The notes: generated from the letters alone by a model not told the origin. 64,000 nt of DNA from Candidatus Physcocola equi (GCA_018064855.1 JAGHUM010000047.1:1-64000); one strand, 5' to 3'; counted from the first letter of the stretch, positions 24,401 through 27,950 are shown. A program made the numbers and translations.

Positions 24401-24725
24401 GTGGCACGATTTCTGGGCTCCTGAGGCATTCTCTCCTAATGGTGATGGATTGAACGACAGATTCTGCTTCCGTGGAGGTCGCTTCATCGACAAGTTCCAC
24501 GTTGTCATCTACGACCGTTTGGGTGAAATCGTATTCGAAGGCAATGAAGAATGTCTCCTCCGTCACGATTCTGATGAATTGCCTACCAACCTTGGATGGG
24601 ATGGTACTTACAAAGGCCAGCCTTGCCCTTGGGGCGTTTACGGTTACACTGTAACTTACAGCAGTAGCGAAAACGCTGTTACCAAGACCGGTAAGAAGAA
24701 AGGCATGATAACTCTCATCCGATAA
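453..24725 (+). CDS. Giant SprB-like surface protein with type B T9SS sorting domain
   Basis: 8090 codons, roughly 0.85-0.9 MDa. Residues 1-30 are a signal peptide ending near AQ. Residues about 31-330 form an N-terminal module that is also found in the second adhesin (27951-32450). The remainder is a long series of Ig-like/PKD-like domains of about 70-120 residues; each usually has a Cys in a VCxG-type motif near its start, a Y/F-x-W in the middle and an NGC-type Cys near its end. By length there should be some 80-90 domains; I did not count them exactly. Residues about 7986-8090 are a gliding-motility-type (CHU_C-like) C-terminal domain starting FWAPEAFSPNGDGLND and ending in a basic GKKKGMITLIR. 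Such domains target proteins to T9SS and need a PorP/SprF partner, which follows 12 nt downstream. The likely role is a surface filament or adhesin, by analogy with Flavobacterium SprB; ligand unknown. Codon usage changes strongly along the gene (see findings). Confidence 0.9.
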   Translation: MGNNSTFLHYLRNLAIAAALLVLPANVVAQTNPDGSTDLIGTTMKGWKVYWGVYNASTKTYNWTVNGSRGGQASGAEGVDPGVDNKYKPAVDSWKTAMGGDGDYRFRVYQTSGTGGKSNNNDCLWPELDVVPQGYGSSMRVGSMSTTNYTQSAENFEGSTHNGENPKYASAEAVTYDLLVTKDNSLLVIDYMPCLAKPNCDGDHSSSLYDATAPEFTVTVSTPVTNSSGDVISYAEVECGADKYRGCDLVDTKIHNVLYTGREMYYSPWVKSVYNLTPYIGQTVRIMVAAHDCVWHTTVHATRDKDKRDWGNHNPGGHYGYGYFAAKTFPNKLSVKYCAIGDPLTVKAPEYYDSYDWYGVSDGIRTKIASGGKGTNEKEWDANDFNYDGLAVVMKAKDKDEKCAVTLDTVINPSSITPIIEFTAQCNNKVVLRDESVYSLSGDRNLTRKWYVLDKKHNTKNSIEALNSYKSLPTEDFKALESDPIHTITFSPEGQWVVLVVTNISGCEAKAAEFIRPNPIAVWSKPDISACLGDDARLVITEKLKDPNDQNSFEYLDWNGRPIHDLKIHFVDDPDADNVLVPGQSLTMTMNRVGVNYFDFVVTDQFHCTYTDQLVVNVNPIPDVWFSSNIDKDYDRTSPRKRFFICPADEKKVVTVTTGMAGLQYSSSLGESTSITASPEGTLFVTNQIDFIKGNNKWIKAKNTATGCTTTLDFDVDYYADSVTLTVPSPVCPYEPVTVVANNLKTGTRADWWLGSDVAHKEQGSSFTIDYPVAKVNGNDETVYHASATSEHCDYTFNFSFKHKSTPKANLHFAVSGIAKDADNEVAGHTDHYYKLPDICASDILVVNSSVISQDANSSVKSTKYSWRTSLENDWHSTEDKIQGAFNTPSFSVDAGEKIFIYLKSEPFDSRGDNLCLSYDTIEVSAYPEIVTDLLVDNSTVFGDVKKCVDDEFEITVNPRWINGSLNTDDFEIHWDASATGLDNSTLTSWTAKIKALYEDAEFKQDAKGNYATFKYVVNSISEKGGCRVSGEQNVYIAKHPEFTVEVQPENLCDGKNATLVATDLNINNTEKEYNNNKVSTWYFPLNTNLTKFRSIPANEGNSVAYSNLVDKTTYQVKGTSTFGCTTIVDVPIKKVEQPEFEVLIKLPGSTDAQTISFDESLVSEGTVCSGTKYCLLVRDKNNSYTCTDPTNVTITRKTGPFESVSWKGNDVSSSKPLTGEYNYAFNGVNSLTHIQYPYLTARDNEGNDEYYITITNPCGCTLSKTFNVKVVKAPSVSITSPKDFVCKVGDPLTLTANVTNNSGKPTYKWYAEALQTGETPSNPKSELQTAQVKFENIKYLDYTVQVSDGQCYASAIKRIYMQVNPEFDFTTNPNSLCSGDAAVSMELTMRSTSDNSIWYWPVKGNGDTYTVPANKDDNYAANTTFSVNPSNTYIKGNKVYVKGGNAVRFGGEPVVTSDKEQFCYSTVSVDVSNTLSPVPNVELYKVGSPDPLTEWTICPSDEYYFKVNNNFTDPNNPNQNYTISVKDVSRNFEPVSQSSKGNVVKEFRDNNYKGDDDYNVITYNFSILADGSNNCVGQLTKNIVIKRRPNLVLRPENYRKFEDNTAYYCVNFYSSTYDDNYNQDRKVDNEGVTLFADVTNKEDDNTYTYKWSTNSDMYGNAIGTSAERIKVGSAQTPEVGTYNAVGTYNHDATYSVQVTDKYNCPSEVQTINVHAIDAPRFNQVDLGNICANGNYTYMEKEVFTNINTNKLKDQYSYHAYHFDKSKKDSLGSIIGESSDHIREADFGSWYVQSKTEAKIAGVVVPDSFTALERRKAAVFFAPDIDTIRFIVVKEDNDTRCKAFRQIVYTPHEYPDPASVEFGIFITTGETSNGDLRPMPKHENRTSITFSEINTDDTHTDTLVSVCPGEKIFFKIADNTQYSSHVRAAEGGNTDHRAHDDGRSPRYTNPSWQQYRTYVESTAGNGGWYGWFARGGFSDNTAFSEYAKTLTSHTSFRLLVENSNWAYCRTTSPLFYIAVDSSPRITYLYKDACYLPRTNKDEVRTPDATIAFKAISTANFEGAVHHWAWYDGENKIQIGENTDELSIHNPDVTLPWAVGAVNQAKNYYIRDAVEGRCPSVDTKVTAYIYQNPEFSIDVDKSVVCMGDEITYKVTQDYNVARGTWQYYHKTDNPVTPNQGHEKYMYNDLAQRNYDPDWIVGTPHFYRNNHKVLKGNDTIHITADYAMRAQTFRSQTGTEYCYTTHSKPVFGLNIPTPRVRLRTVEDNGLYLQDEVIQTIQLTSTNRDSAGTRLICPDQKYIYEFSNLNPDIVDNFTSVTTQYIIKDLNEDDVYRSNPLRSDLTFKDVEEKTADKHQYRFYAITNGTNKGCVSDSIVFTLPVAQDPTVSIANVPGVCAGDPSEQVRLTASATNGRSFTYQWYKTEISDPFKDGYVTTESSKTVYPNGSSTDPYVRGKVTYWVKAFNESLCPATASVDVERYPLPKFKASVLSDNVCENSTVQVKLEKKTTEETYYTDDEFTYSYTGGIAIGRSASPVTTDDIAVGTGISGLSFTASVEANDRLTCTSDVTVDIPANKLPNPSVIIMADKQGNGTYVEIPNGSNLCPDYKFKLVMKNNTVADNNNCRLDNYTITSDTYDLTRTEAYQNTYGEETTSEVFTMTNAIHTFKIVDALDCGCSSEPVFVTINPGTKPSISIIGDNDFCQGSSAPITLKAVMSGATPNAEGAWKWTKGASQLATTSTYQFTPTETGTYKVVGISEDFCKDEKTHTVTAKTRPVINVATIPAVCNGAQADLSVTLVNSPSVNVDNDGYKWEFATGEVYSGQNIQHPISSDAVGTVTATADNGCVSDVKNVNVTLANTPVPELQFFSKAHPSGFNPNVVSLCKDDIFYPVIKNANAQLSICSTDEVFIWPANSEKPTNGHKVTAGDKVNENGALSWTMGEQSMLFNYQIKTACGCETEVLNFSVSPSSAPIVSIIASKEDFCSNAVTDPSHKITLTAKPDGMTYEWLAPIPTDDNEEQQQIVSPQATTTYSVRAKNGAGCWSEYVTKTITSNPVPTVSITVPEKQCLGSSVEAEALVNVPDGSTISNVLWTPANAVSTTADKYKVSALINADTDFQVELIDNHGCHVQSDIQTVTALDKPVVEPKFYYLDGANPVSFDPSVDLLCQGTQFFVEFQNTGDQCSYDTFYVSSNGVTDKYSIYGGGIANAQGTVKKYTVNGGAVYTYYSKTDCGCTSDNGQFQIKVAPMPNVTISGDGFGDKGRFYCEGATGKITLTATSTVAGSTFKWANPISPVDANNAQVQVDKMRGTYRVTASSNGCNVTESIVIEQEDRPTVSIAPVDPVCENSPATLTATGSDAVTHMVWSTGESNVTEIYPIISADEQFSVIGYSSNECPSLPAVVDVKMAKRPVVDVELWANAGGLGFGKVDEGTKLCPGTAYYLVLKNTTADYSVCDGESYTYTVNGAVETVVKPSTGYAKTKTYIIKGDESFSIKAKSSPCDCESLAKQYIVRMAGKPSISIEGPTEFCLNTSAKVDLKVTVEDGVDVVWSPCFTNDRTNKIQSFYPYAQNVMTPTEFTVIAKVSSTGCRDTITHTISPIEIPVITLQPDESTICADSKANVTAVPENNSLAILNYEWFNAANDEPLPGNSDVFNQVLTQSMRIKAIANAVNGCSSNPVEATITVAEKPALSVVWKRKSDNLAFNPTTAKICPNDEFYPVLKNENSDATVCPSEKFQIWWDGATATDTINIVKTAENSANENGQYTLSLQNSSKTFFYKVTTSCGCVGTGRQVISYSQPPVVEINGTPSFCINAPEEIELTASPISGSNLTYEWGNTVPSAQKNNATVTVKPLSTTSYSVVGISQDKCRSAAATYTVSAKDAPSLVIEPEKDAVCAGSNVVVNAIPTLPANTAIRSVTWNPTSTIMSNSAIEYQVDEDITVKATIVADNECSAVSNQIKVEAISKPKPKVTLRYFDGPKKGQVIPEGTELCLGTLFYPEFTNEVPENKCDFEYYFIKRGDEVNDKLTVAAGSPGNQNGEQVHYEVKGNATYNFYSENSCGCESERPMGTFSVIAAAKPNVSIVSSGLKGSALNQYCAGSIDEVSLTARSTVSGSTFVWDSPVEASQNTKAEITIVPSAITYRVTGTTPDGCENTAEFTLEELPRPNVWIDGDAQACSGSRATLNANGSADVRSFTWSTGSHDVQIKELITSDMTFTLKGISVDGCESEVSAPWEVVAVENPVIEFEYSGINGQPNVCEGQDLLITATAGNASAVFTWYADPAHTTPLVDNGTDIRIDNGFLTVSPQTNVPTNYYVGVELNGCTAKRVTTVKAFPNPKFNYTGKTTLCEGETLNMSIINPETTTEYFWDHASTSDVSYKQESVTKELKSVHIVAVDNNTCRAEKDVTINVNVSPNVTVGAKDNVTAVCPKGATKLGAAGADSYTWYKGNDRTTVLAKADSFMTPALLEPTTYWVIGRNTATTCVDSQFVEISIKSVPSIELQTPHAAGVDGAPDTVKFCKGDMANLIFNQDCSNYWWSGIAETDDQYHKNNVLLSPDYDKTYTIYGENDDKCQASKAVRLIPMARPVLEVLSSSPTNGVCNGKNITIIAKVNGSKTTVDGVSYSWDDDPVESEAQHTVTITNNQNFNVTVTDKSSECYTKGNLLIEAYPIPQVQIASDLRTVCLDSMVNLVANPTGGSAPYTYKWNRSSDDTFNPTSQEISARIKSLDGETFTVVAIDGRSCMSSPDQKEVFVQKRPEIKNLAQLTFCEGENRDSVRVNLQGAQQYLVTNNGNEWSTQNEHVLYYTSAGEKPVTVIGRDKLIDATDRYCQSEPLNFVANVARAPKAEIVSIGDVNGVCSGGKISLKVNTTQASAAGYKYEWTSDKTNNNTDSYTEDALTQARNFEVTVTDLATNCTTRVSKFIDIYDIPIANISQDYNIVCQDSIVTLQASAVSNTTNQFTWSWTRKSDPTYHSNDRVIRPTVELGGDEFQLVASDATHNCSSKPANVNISAQPTPVINNAAPTKYCENEQVLISLAGAEKYHLNGVPMTGTDTTLSLNAGLTQFYAYGETTLSGTTDKYCSSKPITIVENVNQSVHVTIEGEQTACQGEPLTLTANVTNETDLNNLTFIWSDPAGTNSPNLSTFISSPRTISVRVKHNTTGCYGVDEKQFNVWAKPVVTVELPDGDLVCQNDLANLVANVTPAGGSYSYHWTRESAANYNEVSQSISPTISADEKFFVSVSDIHGCSSEKVEQIIKVVDRPVVQIDGERELCQNGTLKLTLSGADIYYVNSEELPSNVYTEEMKSARTTYYSIIGINTLPTGATCNSADNTVKVVVNENPTLSITGKTAICDEESLKLTVAGANSYTWNVTDDDPADNVFVLTPKGSVDGTYSYEVTGFNANNCSSTLPIKVTTLSSPKFSVTPSAEGVCSDQVVELVAAPLPGMPNSDKWTYTWNGGKLTGATGASVSTLVSGYTEFTATATNEAGCSHSEPVRIRQFEIPELKVSVAKNSEAYANEVFVTAQDVVKLCSNDQLRLTAMPTETSTGINDYKWDEVEASQIYYPKDNAPNMLTYKHVVIGTTVNGCKAKAEVNVEVAQIPEVSINADESYCLGDDITLLARPVGLRFVWPNFDNAEQATMQTKADKIGDNTYELWGYSADGCKGVATKSLRVLDVPQFSTDQSDAFICQGGFATLTATPDDPNSDYSYYWSNYSIDQTTYPQPSKTGTTIYEVTVTDNNTNCEATKEVEVTVNENPKLQLASGVSADVCRGSDIQLVPMGANEYYWTANGEQFGPFYNNDPFTSSPIASVTYKLTGVNTYPLPTNPSEFLYCMEEINVPIKVKNSPAIQIMGKELICFGDKVQLQAVGVDLTETGDADPTYWWEGYPSASNDGVFEDDFTAELGQEVVYTVHGRAANGCESVQTKTVTMRPKTVISIKAPSPVCEGSIAWAKASGKDISSYRWNTSEMGDSIAHAITGKTTYSVTATDVNECKVTDSVTIDMQEKLILTDASTDLNHDVCAGNNHTLKVSGASEYVWNNDETKNQASLIVSPKTDTIYTVKGVYGVCSSMLSIPVHVIPAPVVSIMGDRSVCQGSDLVLAPYSDTDDLKYTWTGATNMTVDPATNNVTVTPVINTKITLTGISTNGCRGTATQEIVVNNLPNLKVTGDLHPCANSFTDLLAEGAMSYTFTHDKMLINSDAYSAFVGEDDVTIEVWGIDENGCENTYPVVLIPTARPEFTVEGNTTVCAKTALQLAAVNNSTSCEYVWNDKDTVNTYTAVMNESGTQSIRVVGTLRNKAECSTVKMVTVNVKPLPELYITGNDYPCENSTMEVKAHGADEYTWSATPDVRDAEGVYVRNVNSPAPFSAQLSGWKDGCRADSVFTFKVHPSPLVDINGDREACADGVVTLTATSPDATTFDWGTDGAGATITPVITATKTFRVEVIDKDQCHGTAEFTVDLITSPEIKIYASKDYNSPEEITSDELELCSGLPLTLTARGARDWKWVNALESSNTDEYTPSNTTNAQTVSVTGYLGTCQSSKKFRIKILENPNPWIDGSQNVCEGESVHLIAMGADHYEWSGVSGAKGPNKDTLDYQPLYQPIEANVKAYAANGCYVNVPLTITYTRAPELNIAGESDVCVGAPLAMSIINPDSTVAYVWNDNFSDSTFTYRSTDGGKDTIKVQAKVKGIGGCTTIKYLPVNVHELPVLSFSADGQFAKVNEDSTISMCSGSNLTFVPLGAKHYHWKTEELDTVANTMLLSPRTNTVYSIVGTDEYGCESQRDVVVKVNAAPVLYSSIYGVPNENGQINVSICRKDSINLDIAGADSYSWYDGSSKQNVIVKPLETRTYTVTGVRSSNSCPASIEYVVTVNALPEVIIEDMNGMSGRASLCQDSKFTLYAKGAKDYIWSDADDNTVSYKDFLISYVDGDTYFTVEGKDFNNCRSKSTFKITAIESPQLSVEPAAPFVCSGAKTTLYGRGNANIWKWILNNDTIEAKSALTIQPTSDVTYTLYAKNKYGCDQTVDVPVVVESAPTIWVDGYSVENGKSEQVDVCKYQDVVLNIMGDADSYEWPSGNTSNQLKIDNVQLSQSYSVTGIGNNGCKTQLIIPVNVLPTAQIAIKGDMFVCKNMATHLEAVTEPNAFDNFIWNNNMLGTENDVYIDKDSVVTVTGYNASTGCSNTASVTVKMKKLPSIIINGQDVNNNVVEVCKGASTVIYATGANTYKWQDGTEGDAYVSKPQTDDIYKVIGTLDGCSDSTTIPVRVKIAPEELRADGLKPICEGESLELQAQGAVSYEWSTGSKDAHFTASPVDDITYYLTGTGENGCTKTIPVQVWVRHRPIVTVKGSPNVCINNPTDLSAVIESENVDSTGAGNKYRWYLDGSADCISTQEILNYVVDRGKTTFRLVGIDPAGCQNETKITVSSMELPVIGVTGPTEICKGSVATFFATGAQTYDWISSGDTTHGNVNKVSPEADTYYNLVGFSSMGCKKDTLIYLTVNQLPVVSVGGSTDVCRGQALDLFGQGAETYQWSDGSKGNTFKATPVASSDFQLTGTDAKGCSSTVTFRVNINELPNFVADFANGVCSGEVDTLFAKNRSKNDKYTYFWNSEDGIDLSGDTVAPVITKTVKFTVTAINDTTGCQSSQDIIVDAYPLPEISFYGKDSVCLGEPVQLMAIGADSKYYTWTNNDKVISSEPTLSFTPTGSTQLFLEGKVAKCTSTIRIPITVVVPPYPDIASVDTACRGTKIDFVGSGAGTGGTYIWAINGDTVLRSKNPVDENPVSFYDTVPSRSSVVTLRAINAFGCVAEAWKKVTIIELPTVRIKANKNYVCPNQVDSVTFVANSQNQIKEWLWNSRPGQDEILMNADQRTFTAVIDTSVMVYLNGTDSAGCVGVDSFAITLRPRQDMRFRANPLCIDNDSRKVRFAGIVPTDATWTWSVDKDLFTGYTTDTVMGAVANYEYPLPLKDSVLVGVHAVDNYGCIFDSTAFIYKWHDFWAPEAFSPNGDGLNDRFCFRGGRFIDKFHVVIYDRLGEIVFEGNEECLLRHDSDELPTNLGWDGTYKGQPCPWGVYGYTVTYSSSENAVTKTGKKKGMITLIR
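8180..13150 (+). repeat. Six-unit higher-order repeat inside giant adhesin (about 835 bp period)
   Basis: A block of three domains recurs with unit starts near 8180, 9025, 9865, 10670, 11507 and 12340. The first domain of each unit is long and has a Leu/Ile-Cys-Pro-type motif followed by an aromatic-rich strand and 'KN', then a CGC motif (for example SCGCVG, DCGCTS, ACGCET). The second begins with a P-x-V-S-I-type strand and an FC or YC motif; the third has a VCxG-type motif. Units are diverged at DNA level, so this is an old amplification rather than a recent tandem duplication. Confidence 0.65.
14190..16455 (+). repeat. Three-unit higher-order repeat inside giant adhesin (about 755 bp period)
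   Basis: A second three-domain super-repeat starts near 14190, 14957 and 15718 and ends near 16455. In each unit the second domain carries a Y-x-W-x-R or F-x-W-x-W-x-R motif (YTYKWNR, FTWSWTR, YSYHWTR) and the third carries a 'C-x-S or C-N-S' close to its end (YCQSEP, YCSSKP, TCNSAD). It differs in domain types from the block at 8180-13150. Confidence 0.6.
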
Positions 24726-24737
24726 TACGTTTGAAGT

Positions 24738-25754
24738 ATGAAAAAAATAGCATCACTCATCGCAGGCTGTTGCCTTGCTGCTTCTACGGCCCTCGCGCAG
24801 GATTACACGTTTACCAATAATAACGTGGTGCCTTTCAGCCTTAACCCTGCGCTCGTGGGTAACGCAAGCGCTATGCGTTTCGGTATCGACTACCGTATGC
24901 AGTGGCCTACGCTCGACAATAACTACACTACGACCCGCTTGTCGTATGACCAGAATTTCTGGAAACAGATGGCTTCTGTTGGTGTGTCTTACACCCGAGA
25001 TAATCAAGCCAACGTCTATAAGGAAAATGAATTTGCTGCCGCTTATTCGCATAACATCCGCTTAGATGATGACTATTTTATCCGCTTGGGTGTTCAACTC
25101 TCGGTTTTCTTCAACTACTTCGACAATAGTCTTACTTTCGACGATTGTTATGTGGGTGTGACTAAACCGCTGGTCCCTACAAATGATGATGTGACTGAAA
25201 ATCATGTTACATTCGTGGATTTTGCCTTCGGTGGCGCCTTTGTTTGGCAAAACCATTTGACTGTGGGTGGTTCGGTTTACCACATCGGACAGCCTGCCAA
25301 TGGCTTCGACGATAAAGAGGCTTCGCATCTTGGACGTAGATATGTGCTTCATGCCAACTACATTCAAGACTTGGAAAGCAGATCGGGCTTGTGGGGACGT
25401 CGTGATATGAGTAGCACTTACCTTTTCAGTTCGCTCAACTATCAGCAGCAAAGTGTGGAAGTGGCGGGAAATAATAAAACCCGTACTTTCAGATTGGCCG
25501 GTCTTAGCGTTGGCGCAATGACCAACCCTGTTCTTTTCGGTATTGCAGACAAGTATGACTTTGGCTCGTCTTACGGAAACCTGAACGTGCTTTCTTTCAT
25601 GATAGGTGCCAACTATAAAGGTCTTCAGGCTTATTATATTTTCGACCTCTATACATCTAAAAAGGATAATGGCAGTTGGAGCCACGAATTGTCGCTCGTT
25701 TACAGCATCCCGCCTAAACACTACCGTTATTCTTGTCCAATCGTTTACTGGTAA
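24738..25754 (+). CDS. PorP/SprF-family type IX secretion membrane protein
   Basis: 338 residues, the usual size for the family, with an N-terminal signal peptide of about 20 residues ending in ALAQ. The mature N-terminus has the family pattern of a YTFTNNNVVPFSLNPALVGN type, followed by alternating hydrophobic and polar strands expected for an outer-membrane barrel, and the protein ends in ...YSCPIVYW, an aromatic end typical of outer-membrane proteins. It starts 12 nt after the stop of the giant adhesin gene, so the two are almost surely co-transcribed. Family members adjacent to type B sorting-domain proteins are needed to secrete or anchor their neighbour (SprF for SprB in Flavobacterium johnsoniae); the same role is inferred here. 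Paralogous to the protein at 32452-33453. Confidence 0.9.
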   Translation: MKKIASLIAGCCLAASTALAQDYTFTNNNVVPFSLNPALVGNASAMRFGIDYRMQWPTLDNNYTTTRLSYDQNFWKQMASVGVSYTRDNQANVYKENEFAAAYSHNIRLDDDYFIRLGVQLSVFFNYFDNSLTFDDCYVGVTKPLVPTNDDVTENHVTFVDFAFGGAFVWQNHLTVGGSVYHIGQPANGFDDKEASHLGRRYVLHANYIQDLESRSGLWGRRDMSSTYLFSSLNYQQQSVEVAGNNKTRTFRLAGLSVGAMTNPVLFGIADKYDFGSSYGNLNVLSFMIGANYKGLQAYYIFDLYTSKKDNGSWSHELSLVYSIPPKHYRYSCPIVYW

Positions 25755-25809
25755 TCGGTTGGCTTGAGAACCTCTCAGTTTGAATAGTCTCTTCATATTA
25801 TTTTTTTTA

Positions 25810-25845
25810 AGAGATGTCGGTTTTTCTACCGGCATCTCTTTTTGT
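25810..25845 (+). terminator. Intrinsic terminator after first adhesin/SprF operon
   Basis: AGAGATGTCGGT (25810-25821) pairs with ACCGGCATCTCT (25828-25839) through 12 positions with one wobble, and a T-rich run follows. T-rich sequence also precedes the stem. Confidence 0.85.
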
Positions 25846-25879
25846 TTTTTTTCTTTTTCTTTTTTCTTTCTCAAATGGT

Positions 25880-25887
25880 TATCTTTG
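25880..25887 (+). promoter_or_regulatory. Putative -7 element before O-methyltransferase gene
   Basis: TATCTTTG fits TAnnTTTG, 31 nt before the start codon at 25919. No clear TTTG is placed 19-21 bp upstream, so only half of the promoter is seen. Confidence 0.5.
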
Positions 25888-25918
25888 CAGATGAAATTTA
25901 TAGTGGTTACATGATTAT

Positions 25919-26614
25919 ATGATAAAAGACCAGCAAATCGAAGATTATATTCTTTCCCATATTGAGAAAGAACCTAAATACCTAACACACTTGACGCGAC
26001 TCACCCATTTGCACACGCTCAAACCTCGTATGCTTTCAGGGCACTTGGAAGGACGTATGCTCAAAATGTTTGTGGGAATGGTGAATGCTAAACGTGTGTT
26101 GGAAATTGGTACTTTCACAGGTTATTCGGCTTTATGTATGGCGGAAGCACTTCCTGAAGACGGAGAAGTACATACTTGCGAGATTTTTGATGAATTGGAG
26201 CCTTTTTTGGAGGAGGTGTTTGATGGTGCCGGCGAGTGGGGTGGAAAAGTTCATCTTCACATCGGTGATGCTGCAGACATTATTCCGACGCTCGATGGTG
26301 TTTTCGATGTGGCATATCTTGATGGAAACAAACGCAGGTATGTGGAAGATCTGGAAATCGTATATCCAAAAATGCGAAAGGGAGGGCTCATAATAGCCGA
26401 CAATACTCTCTGGGATGGCCATGTGGTGGAACCTTCGTCTATTGAACTATATGAGAAGGTGAAAACGGGACAGGCTCCTAATTTCAATGCTGCAAGCAAG
26501 GAGGCTCAAACGGTCGGTATTATGGCGTTCAACGATTTCGTGGCAAATGATCCCCGCTTCGAAACAGTTTTGATTCCTGTGAGGGATGGCATGACACTTC
26601 TTCGCGTGCTCTGA
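25919..26614 (+). CDS. SAM-dependent O-methyltransferase (CCoAOMT-like class I)
   Basis: 231 residues. The SAM-binding motif I is VLEIGTFTGYSAL (residues about 60-72), with an acidic CEIFDE motif following, an LDGNKRRY segment and the RKGGLIIADNTLWDGHVV motif typical of the O-methyltransferase family 3 (caffeoyl-CoA O-methyltransferase-like). This family methylates small hydroxylated substrates in the cytoplasm, usually with a divalent metal; the substrate of the bacterial members is mostly unknown and cannot be told from the sequence. An earlier ATG at 25911 runs into a stop after three codons, so 25919 is the start. It lies between a terminator and the next promoter, hence is probably monocistronic. 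Confidence 0.85.
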   Translation: MIKDQQIEDYILSHIEKEPKYLTHLTRLTHLHTLKPRMLSGHLEGRMLKMFVGMVNAKRVLEIGTFTGYSALCMAEALPEDGEVHTCEIFDELEPFLEEVFDGAGEWGGKVHLHIGDAADIIPTLDGVFDVAYLDGNKRRYVEDLEIVYPKMRKGGLIIADNTLWDGHVVEPSSIELYEKVKTGQAPNFNAASKEAQTVGIMAFNDFVANDPRFETVLIPVRDGMTLLRVL

Positions 26615-26637
26615 ATTTCCCCTTTCTTGGAGAGTTG

Positions 26638-26668
26638 TTGCCCATCTCTTTATTTTTGATTATTTTTG
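26638..26668 (+). promoter_or_regulatory. Promoter of the FKBP-type lipoprotein gene
   Basis: TTG at 26638-26640, 20 bp spacer, TATTTTTG at 26661-26668: a good match to the Bacteroidetes housekeeping promoter. Start codon of the next gene is 64 nt downstream. Confidence 0.7.
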
Positions 26669-26732
26669 CACAGATTACGTTTTATATTAAAATTGGTGGA
26701 TTTATTAAGGTCACCATTAATCTTTTTCAATA

Positions 26733-27278
26733 ATGAATTCTTTTTTCAGCACCCTCAGGGCTAAATGCCAATTGCTATTGTTGTTTTCTGTTTTTTTAGG
26801 TGGAATTTCTCTTTCTGTATGTTCTTGCTCGAAAGACAATGAGATGACAACAGAAGAGAAAAACCGTGATAATAAATTGGCTGGCGAACTTTTTTTGAAA
26901 AGCAATCGCGACTCAGCAGGGGTTGTGGAGACTTTTTCCGGTTTGCAATACAAAATCGACACTTTGGGCAAAGGCGCTAAACCGTTGATCTCCGATTCTG
27001 TCACTATTCGTTATACGGGCTCAAGAGTGGATGGCATCGTGTTTACCAACACCACATCCTCACTCTCGGTTGAAGAACAAATCAAAGGTATGCGTGAGGG
27101 ATTGATGCTGATGCCGGAAGGCTCTGTTTTCGACCTTTACATTCCTTGCTATCTGGCTTATGCTTCTCAAAGTAATTCTTATTACTACGACGGCAATTTG
27201 GTTTCTATCCCTGCATATTCTGCACTTCATTTCCGTGTGAAACTTGAAAAGGTTATTCCTGTTTCTCTCGAAGATTGA
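26733..27278 (+). CDS. FKBP-type peptidyl-prolyl isomerase lipoprotein
   Basis: 181 residues. A hydrophobic signal segment ends in a lipobox-like LSVCSCS, so the mature protein should be lipidated on Cys and sit in the envelope. The C-terminal half has FKBP features: a tyrosine-containing VTIRYTGSRVDGIVF strand, the G-M-R-E-G-L-M-L-M-P-E-G segment, and FRVKLEKV at the end. The region normally reading IPPxLAYG is replaced by YIPCYLAYASQS, so catalytic efficiency is uncertain. Role inferred: folding helper for exported proteins. Its closest coding neighbour downstream begins 33 nt after its stop and may share the transcript. Confidence 0.8.
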   Translation: MNSFFSTLRAKCQLLLLFSVFLGGISLSVCSCSKDNEMTTEEKNRDNKLAGELFLKSNRDSAGVVETFSGLQYKIDTLGKGAKPLISDSVTIRYTGSRVDGIVFTNTTSSLSVEEQIKGMREGLMLMPEGSVFDLYIPCYLAYASQSNSYYYDGNLVSIPAYSALHFRVKLEKVIPVSLED

Positions 27279-27311
27279 TTTAATGGTCCTATCCTTAATG
27301 TGAGCTTTGTA

Positions 27312-27851
27312 ATGCACAAATATACTGTTCAAGAGCTTAATAGAATTTCCGCAGAAGAGTTTCAGGCGGCGGTGAAGATTCCTTTGGTCGTGATTCTCGA
27401 CAATGTTCGTTCTCTCTACAATGTCGGGTCGGTTTTTCGTACCAGCGACGCTTACCGTGTGGAAAAGATTTTCTTGTGTGGACTTACTTCCACTCCTCCT
27501 AATCCGGAAATCCACAAGACTGCGCTCGGGGCTGAGTTTTCTGTAGAGTGGGAGAGTGCCAAGGAAACCATTGATGTGGTGAAATCTTTGCAACAACAAG
27601 GTTACATCGTCTTTGCTGTCGAACAGGTGGAAAACAGTGTCAATCTGGAAGATCTGAAACTGGATCCGACGAAAAAATATGCTGTGGTGATGGGGCATGA
27701 AGTAAATGGCGTTCAGCAATCGGTCGTCGATGCCGCCGATTTTTGCCTGGAGTTGCCACAGTATGGCACTAAGCATTCGCTCAATGTGTCTGTTACTACG
27801 GGTATTGTAATCTGGGAGTTCTTCAAGCAGTTGCAATCCGTCTTTAAGTAG
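27312..27851 (+). CDS. TrmH/SpoU-family RNA 2'-O-methyltransferase
   Basis: 179 residues from the ATG at 27312; a GTG at 27300 would add four residues but MHKYTVQELNR is the more natural start. The three SPOUT motifs are present: NVRSLYNVGSVFRTSDA (motif 1, with the conserved N and R), VVMGHEVNGV (motif 2), and LELPQYGTKHSLNVSVTTG (motif 3, forming the knotted SAM-binding site). The protein lacks an extra N-terminal RNA-binding domain, like small TrmH/TrmL-type enzymes. It should methylate ribose 2'-OH in tRNA or rRNA; the exact site cannot be told. Confidence 0.88.
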   Translation: MHKYTVQELNRISAEEFQAAVKIPLVVILDNVRSLYNVGSVFRTSDAYRVEKIFLCGLTSTPPNPEIHKTALGAEFSVEWESAKETIDVVKSLQQQGYIVFAVEQVENSVNLEDLKLDPTKKYAVVMGHEVNGVQQSVVDAADFCLELPQYGTKHSLNVSVTTGIVIWEFFKQLQSVFK

Positions 27852-27950
27852 TTTTTCCCCCCTAATACCATAGAATCACATTATTTATCGGTTAACATAA
27901 GGCTTTTCCTGCTTGGATTGTTTTGTTTGACCTTATTAAAAAGTATATGT

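Noticed and set aside
27918..27950. Earlier TTG start for the second adhesin
   Set aside because: The ATG at 27951 gives a complete signal peptide and is the stronger start codon.
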